The position numbers and the translations under genes were made by a program. Shown here piece by piece: positions 1-64,000 of a stretch of DNA of 64,000 nucleotides (position 1 is its first letter; every line of letters begins with the position of its first letter). The notes under the pieces are model-generated. The model ran no database searches. It saw nothing but the letters and a program-made list of their open reading frames with translations, and was not told where the DNA came from. The DNA comes from Allolobophora icterica (taxonomy: Eukaryota; Annelida; Clitellata; Crassiclitellata; Lumbricidae), in assembly GCA_963556255.1 (NCBI GenBank), contig OY744617.1:24707189-24771188 (forward strand), in the 5' to 3' direction.

Positions 1-11
1 CACAGACCTAC

Positions 12-7226
<7,215 letters not shown>

Positions 7227-7227
7227 G

Positions 7228-7271
7228 ATGGTATGGGAACGTAAGCGATCATGGTATGGGAACGTAAGCGA
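7228..7271. repeat. 21-bp direct duplication in the gene A 5' leader
   Basis: Two identical copies of a 21-bp unit ('atggtatgggaacgtaagcg' plus a), at 7228-7248 and 7251-7271, immediately upstream of the gene A start codon. The paralogue at 62798 onward does not show it. Confidence 0.85.
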
Positions 7272-8005
7272 ATACCACGTACCGCGCTGAGTGAGCCAGT
7301 TTGCAACTGGTAGATATTATCTAGTCTCTTGCTGTCTAATAATTCATTCGTAGCCAAGCTACACGCAAAATAGGCCTACTCGGTCACCAACAACCCTTAA
7401 GTACTTTAAGATGTTTGCAAAGCAGTAATTCCCGTAGAGAGATACTGATTTGTAGGCATCTGTTTACAGTTTTATGATGCACAGCACATCCTATTATGTG
7501 CATATGGTTAAAACAACTTCCTGGAAAATTTTAAACCAAGAAGTACAGCTTGAGTCAAAGTAGTAACGCAAATATTTACTTTCGCGTCATCATTAGCAAC
7601 AATGATTTTCATTAATTTATTAGTTTGATTGCCCTGGTAGCTGGACAAATCGATCTGAGTGTCTCACCATTTAATTATTTGCTATTTTGATTGTGCATGT
7701 AAGTCTTATGTCAATTAAATTACAGCAGTGATGTTCAAGAATAACTATTTCATTTCGGTATTAGTTGAACGAAGCTGTGGATTTCGCTAAAAAATGTAGC
7801 AAGTGATATCAAGAGACTCGTTCGTACAAAGAGACTAACTGATTGGTTTAATGACAAAGCCATGACAACGACTAACACGCAGATAGTCTCGCTGTGCCGT
7901 CTTGCTGTCGTCCCGCTTCTAGGACTCGCCAACAGGAAGAAACGCCCTTGACGTTTACAACGTTTGGTGATTCATTCAAATTACATTATTTATTTATTTA
8001 TTGCA

Positions 8006-8345
8006 GGCGCAAAGTGGGTAAGCCTGAATCTGAGACATGTATGTATGTTCACAGGGGCCAAGACAGAGTCATAAAAAGCAAGAGTAAATCAGTGAGACTT
8101 GATGGTATAGTTGATTTAAATGATAGGAGGTTGGCAAGTGGTGGAGAAGATATAATAGACTTAAAAGGGTGAGTTTGAACCACTTGAAACTCTGCAGATT
8201 AAAATAGGATATTCTATACGACACCGCATTTTCAAAGTCTTATCAAGAAACCAACAAGTGCTTAATGAAATGTTTTAGTCATGTCATCAGTGAGAGAATG
8301 CCTGATGTGACGAAATGGGCTGATATGGCAAAAACAAGACCTGTA
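8006..8345 (+). pseudogene. Unidentified coding-like relic
   Basis: A frame from about 8006 reads RRKVGKPESETCMYV, then VRLDGIVDLNDRRLASGGED and IIDLKG. It appears to continue in shifted frames (LNEMF, then SHVISERMPDVTKWADMA) up to 8345, just before a MITE. The pattern resembles a decayed exon or transposon ORF. I do not recognise the family, and no linked exon was found. Confidence 0.3.
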
Positions 8346-8364
8346 AATAGAATATCCGTGTGAA

Positions 8365-8621
8365 CATGGGCGTCCGGAGGGTAGGGGCAAGGAGGGGCAT
8401 TTGCCCTCAGTGGATTTTTACAAATATTTTACAAAAATTAAATCTTTGATTATTATGATTATTACAACAGCCACAACACGATTTGCAATGCTAAAAGACT
8501 CTTAATTATTTAGGTAAGTCCTTGAATATTATTTATTTTAAAGTTGTCGCGTGTTCTGTGTTCGTGAATATACAAAATCGTCATTTTGCTCCCCTAACAA
8601 AAATTCCTGCGGACGACCATG
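8365..8621. mobile_element. MITE with CATGGGCGTCCG-type ends
   Basis: 257 bp. The left end 'catgggcgtccg' and right end 'cggacgaccatg' are inverted repeats with one mismatch. Flanks 'cgtgtgaa' (8357-8364) and 'cgtgtggt' (8622-8629) resemble a diverged 8-bp target duplication. No coding capacity. Confidence 0.6.
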
Positions 8622-9144
8622 CGTGTGGTCACAATGACTGATTTGTCAGTGCTGACACCAAGAGTGTTAATTTTGTCTGACATCGGAATTTTGGTTGCTA
8701 TAACGTCAGCAGATGAGTGTGCAGAGAGGAGTTCTCTGCGTCTTCATTAGTTATTTGATTGTGGATAATAGCATTTTATTAGGCGCGTTTCAATGTCAAG
8801 TGAAGTGCCACGTGCTGTGCATAATATAATAATTATTGTCTAAATGATTTAAACATGGTGGTGTCCGACATGCAAAGTAAAGTTATCGAGAACAAGGAAG
8901 ATAACTTTTGAGATTCCGCTAATATCCAGTAAGCAACGAGCTTGCGTCAGCTACTTCAAAGCTTCACTTGGGTATTAATTAATGTCAGTGTGTCTCAGGC
9001 TATTTAATCGAACTGCCTAGCAACCTGGCTGCATTCCTGCGACAGTTGTGAAAGAAAGAAAGTCTGCTGGGTGATACGTCCATTCGAAGCAGTAAACCGG
9101 AGCACTGGTCGCCAACAGAGCAACACAGGGAGAAAGAAACCAGA

Positions 9145-49716
<40,572 letters not shown>

Positions 49717-49818
49717 TCAGGCAAAATATCTGCCATTTCACAGAAATTGTGAGCAATATTATATGATCGTGCTTGGTTAGATAATTATACCAATTTTAAG
49801 CCTGCATAATTCTTTATG

Positions 49819-49824
49819 AATAAA
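49819..49824 (+). promoter_or_regulatory. Candidate poly(A) signal of the VWDE-like gene
   Basis: AATAAA 103 bases after the stop codon at 49714-49716. Confidence 0.5.
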
Positions 49825-50263
49825 CATTGTGCGACTGCAGTATTTTAAGTGCTTTAATGTTTTAAATATTAAAATATCATGACTTTTAGTAGAAAATAAT
49901 TTCTTAAGCTTTAATTAAGCAAAAAGTTGTTAATGATAGTTGTGACAATTTGAAATTTTACAGATACATTGTTTACAATTATTACGAATAGTAATTTTGA
50001 AATAAATTAGCCTGGGGATGGTGTGAACCCATAAGGGTGAAATCCCCACGCATGTTGTTCTTATGATGCTTTGTTAAAAAATTGTTACGAGTGCAATACT
50101 TATGACGGTTTGTTTGAATTGGCTTCTCGCAACTGAAAATGTTTTTGGCGCCGGTCAAAGCGTAGTCGCTGCTGCTGACAGAAACGTACCCTGTGTCTTT
50201 GCCTTTGCAAGCGTCTGGAGTTCGAATCCTCTTCCACGATAGGCTCGTGCGTCGTCACAGTAA

Positions 50264-50742
50264 GGGACCATCCATAAATTATAATACGCAGGCAAAAATC
50301 CGGGGAAATTGCACCCCTCCTTGTACGCACACGTACTTTTTTCCACCACCCCCACCTGCGTACGTACGGTTGACGCACCCCTCCCCCCAGACCAGCTGCA
50401 GAATGTGTCAGTACCACAGGTTCAGGCATCGACTGTCTGCACTTTAGGCCAGATTGAAGGATGAGTTATCCATGGACTCACTGCTGAGTTGTGTGATAGT
50501 TTAATAATAGCGTTCAGAGGTAAGGTGGCACACCAGTGACACCTCTCCCGCAGTCCTACTTCCTCTGGTAGTACCGGACTGTACTCTGAGCTAACTTGAA
50601 GCCCAATCAATTTAAAGGCCCGTTTCCTATGCGTACGTACATTATCAGTAGGCCCCCGCCCCGTTCGCAAGCTTACTCAAGCACATGCATTCGGTTACCC
50701 CACCTCTCCCCCTCCATGCGTACGTAATAATTGGAGGGTCCC
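50264..50742. mobile_element. Harbinger-like MITE with TAA duplication
   Basis: 479 bp. Left end 'gggaccatccataaattat' and the reverse complement of the right end 'gggaccctccaattattac' match. TAA at 50261-50263 and 50743-50745 is the 3-bp target type of PIF/Harbinger. 'cgtacgta' words occur near both ends. A B-box-like 'gagttcgaatcc' lies just left of it (50219). Confidence 0.65.
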
Positions 50743-51164
50743 TAAACTATTTCGCACTTAAAAAACAGTGTGGTCTAAGTAAGTAGGTAAGTAAGTATAT
50801 TCTTTGATGAACGGTAGCGAGCGCACAGCGCTTTACATGCAATGTTACACATAAGGAAGAACATAGCGCAATGAAGTAATAATAACGTGAGATCAAAAAT
50901 GAAACAATTGCAGCAGAGCCTAACTGTACAGCATCCTACCCAGGAAACCTCGTCGGGTAAGAGAGAGTCAAATCAAGGAGAACCGGCTTATTCATTAAAT
51001 GCAAGATCCCAAATGTAAGATCCCAAATGCGCATAGTTTGGACGTTGCAACTGCTTGCTGCATCATGAGATTTAATTATCTAAACTAAATACTAGTACAG
51101 ATTTGACCTGCAAACCTAGTAGTGTTATGATTTAAAAATGACTTCAGATTAAGATTTTAAATTT

Positions 51165-51345
51165 TACTTAGTGGTGGGCGTGCTGAATCGTCAAACGAGT
51201 GGTAGGGGACCAAATCCCCTCCAGGGCGTAAATCAGTTTCAAGAATTCTGCTCCATCTGCGCCCCTTACAAACTCGGCTATCATGAGTACGCTGACCGTA
51301 CACTGCTGGTGGGATGATTAGACGGAGAGGGAGAGGACTGACCAC
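51165..51345. repeat. SINE-like repeat
   Basis: Shares its distal part with 45160-45320; contains 'ggaccaaatcccctccagg', a degenerate B-box-like stretch. Confidence 0.45.
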
Positions 51346-51508
51346 CCGCCCTCATATACTGAGGCTAAAAAATGAAGTCACTAGCATTTCATACTCATGG
51401 CGACCTCTTGATTTTAGCTCAAAGTTCTACAGTTCTTCTGCCGTGTAATTTTAACTCGAATTAAAATGTTTACTCTATGGCAATGTGCCTCGAGCTATTG
51501 CTTACGAG

Positions 51509-51717
51509 CAGGGCTGTAGTCGAGGGTATACGCGGGTATACAGCGTATACTTACCTCTAGAGACCGTATACTCACCTCACAAAATATTTATATTTATTTA
51601 CATTAAAATACTGTAGCGTATACTCACAAAATACATTAGCGTATACTCACCTCTAATTTGTTTCGAAAAACTAACCGGTAGCGTATACTCACCTCTAATT
51701 TTACCACTACAGCCCTG
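51509..51717. mobile_element. 209-bp hAT-type MITE with internal repeats
   Basis: 12-bp inverted ends CAGGGCTGTAGT / ACTACAGCCCTG and a perfect 8-bp duplication CTTACGAG (51501-51508, 51718-51725). Interior carries four to five copies of a 'gcgtatactcacctcta' unit. Lies between the two convergent genes. Confidence 0.9.
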
Positions 51718-51729
51718 CTTACGAGACCT

Positions 51730-52340
51730 GAACAAAGTTACTGAGAATAAAAGCCAAACACCAGAACGCTTTACGTGCACATATAGGCCTACTCCTGTAA
51801 AATACATTCATCTTTGCGCAACGTCTAACTTTTACCATGTCGGATAATTTATCGACACGGAACTTAACAGCAATATATGACAATACACAAAATGCAAAGC
51901 AATGTTTAATATCGAATAATGATATATATAAATTATATATTGATATATAAGTCACTTCAAGCTCAAACATTTTGCTTAACTGGAATATCTACCATTCGTT
52001 CATGCATCAGTGCATGCATGTCTACATGACTTAGTACACTCGCAATTGTCCTCAAACGTATGCAGGAAAACAAAGTTTATGCCGTAATTCTATTAATATC
52101 ACAAAAATTATTAATATTAATCTACCAATTAAGAGAATATCGAAGCAATCATTGAAGTAGCAACCTCGCGTTGCAACTTGAATAACCTGGTCTTATTCTT
52201 AACACAGGAATTGACATTACCACATTTCCAAGCAAAGAACTTAAAATAAAGCAGTGTCAAAACCTAGAAAACTAAAATATTTCTTTCCGAAACCACCCAT
52301 CTGCGATTAAAGTCACGCAATGCCTTATCAAACTAAGAGA
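51730..52340. other. Gap between convergent genes; possible 3'UTR of gene B
   Basis: No ORF of note. Would hold the 3'UTR of gene B. A TTTAAT word at about 51904 gives ATTAAA on the minus strand, a possible poly(A) signal. Confidence 0.35.
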
Positions 52341-52344
52341 ATTT

Positions 52345-62797
<10,453 letters not shown>

Positions 62798-62799
62798 GA

Positions 62800-63298
62800 T
62801 GGCTATCGAAATGCAAGAGATAAGCGAGTAACGCTCTGCCTGGACCGATCTTCGACTGGTAGGTATTAGATCTATATGGGCCTATATAACTGCTGTCTAA
62901 TAAGACATTTCGTTGTCTTGCTGGGTGTCACATCATTTCCCGGTTTAGAAAACCCTTGAGTCATAAGATGCTTGCAAAACAATAACTATTTGATGGTTAT
63001 TGCTTTCTGAACAGCACTGTCGATCAGAAAAGTTTAGATAAAAAATACGTGGGAAATTATTCGTGGGAAAATGTCAACCGGAAGCGCAGCTGGAGTCACA
63101 GTAGCAACGTATATATTAACATTATGCGTAGGCCTAATCATAAGCTACAATTATGATCATTATGTATTTAGGCATTTAATCAACCTGATAGGGACAAATC
63201 AGAAGTGGACGAAAAACAGCTGAGAGATTAGAGCCAAATAAACAATGAGGATGGAACACCCATTTGAACGGGATTTTTTAATAAGGAAATCATGATGT
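62800..63298. promoter_or_regulatory. 5' flank of gene B
   Basis: Upstream of the start codon at 62797. Parts (62850-62960) align with the gene A 5' flank (7280-7420). No core promoter motif assigned. Confidence 0.4.
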
Positions 63299-63299
63299 G

Positions 63300-63490
63300 T
63301 AAGAGAGCATGCGGATCGCGGATCGCCTTCTGAAGGTCGCTTATCTCTTCGATTTAAATCTCGGGATAGCACGGTCTGTACACGGAGACCTTAAATGGCG
63401 TGGCTCCTATTCAAATGGGGAGCGGTGGTGAAGGATCTCTGCCGATCAATTCATCAAGTAGGGTCGAGGCCATACGTTCGCTATTTAAAA
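63300..63490 (+). repeat. Interspersed repeat family R1, copy 4
   Basis: 'agcatgcggatcgcggatcg', 'aaatggcgtggctcctattc' and 'ggtggtgaaggatctc' match 548-775 and allow the family consensus to be extended to about 230 bp. Confidence 0.62.
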
Positions 63491-63624
63491 GAACGTGTAG
63501 GGCTTACTTTTACACTTCATATAAGGAAACAGTTTAATCCGACCTATTCCAGATGTATGTTTCAATATTGGGGTTATAAAAAAGAACGGTATACACAAAA
63601 AAGAGAAAAACCTAGACACATTTT

Positions 63625-63745
63625 TGGGTTAAACTAAAACTATTTTTCAACTAAAAATAGTTTAACTAAAGTTGGCAAGTAATTTTTGAAATTAGTTAAC
63701 TAAACTAAAAAAAGTAGTTAAACTTTTTCCAACTTTTTTCCAACT
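63625..63745. repeat. AGTTAAACT-rich subterminal-type repeat
   Basis: Dense 'agtttaact/agttaaac' words in both orientations, like the GTTA-rich ends of the hAT at 4959-6212. May be the start of another element running off the right edge. Confidence 0.45.
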
Positions 63746-64000
63746 TTTACGACAAACATTTTCACAATAGCAGAGGTTAAGTGAACTGTAGTAATGCAAA
63801 GCGTCAATGACAATTTCATCTTCAAACTATGCAATGTATGCTGTTCTGGCATTCAGTTACAGGCGTACTGTAAGTAGTATATGCATTTGAAAACACAGGC
63901 TGTTAATGCTAAAACCATGCAGTGTTAAAATATTTTGTTATTGACAGTGTTCAATGTTCACTGTGGAAAAACAGTTGCATATTGCTGATTTTTTAGTTAA

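Larger units (their letters stand above)
7227..9144. promoter_or_regulatory. Divergent intergenic region between gene A and the VWDE-like gene
   Basis: The start codons of gene A (minus, 7226) and the VWDE-like gene (plus, 9145) face away from each other across 1.9 kb. The interval must hold both promoters if the start exons are correct. No convincing TATA box or other core element could be assigned. It contains a 21-bp tandem duplication (7228-7271), a coding-like relic (8006-8345) and a MITE (8365-8621). Confidence 0.5.

Overview
The window looks like nuclear DNA from a metazoan, probably a marine invertebrate and tentatively a deuterostome. Coding information is spread over short exons with GT/AG borders and long introns. 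The domains are animal extracellular modules (D8C, VWD, EGF, thrombospondin type 1). The rest is crowded with microsatellites, non-LTR retrotransposons and cut-and-paste DNA transposons. The palindrome TAGGCCTA recurs in introns and flanks, which I associate loosely with such genomes. There is no bacterial-type gene layout.

Three protein-coding genes can be assembled by hand from splice sites and reading phase. (1) Left edge, minus strand, about 7226 to 12: the first four exons of a secreted or membrane protein (signal peptide plus a D8C domain like that of uromodulin and VWDE), running off the window. (2) Plus strand, 9145-49716: a 22-exon gene whose exon lengths sum to exactly 3600 nt (1199 aa). 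It encodes a VWDE-like protein: signal peptide, D8C, family-specific beta-rich modules, VWD, EGF, a tetra-arginine site, TSP1 and a C-terminal Cys-containing module. (3) Right side, minus strand, 62797-52345: a complete 10-exon paralogue of gene 1, 471 aa: signal peptide, D8C, Ser/Thr-rich linker, TSP1, juxtamembrane region, one transmembrane helix and a cytoplasmic tail with a PPxY motif. Genes 1 and 3 share exon sizes, phases and even intron sequence, so they arose by duplication. All three genes split D8C over three exons with the same phases. Gene 1 and gene 2 are head to head over a 1.9 kb gap; gene 2 and gene 3 are tail to tail.

The introns act as a transposon trap. Five hAT-type insertions have perfect 8-bp target duplications (4951, 17880, 41691, 51501, 56579); others have near-perfect duplications. 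One 3.4 kb terminal-inverted-repeat element in gene 2 has a 9-bp duplication (29617/33031). There are also a dead piggyBac transposase split by a LINE, a Harbinger-like MITE, TTAA-flanked MITEs, a CR1-type LINE with a reverse transcriptase broken by a hAT, and many fragments of a second LINE family whose 3' ends run into (AAT)n tracts. Several hairpins and inverted repeats are visible. All gene models are inferred from sequence alone and have not been tested against transcripts.
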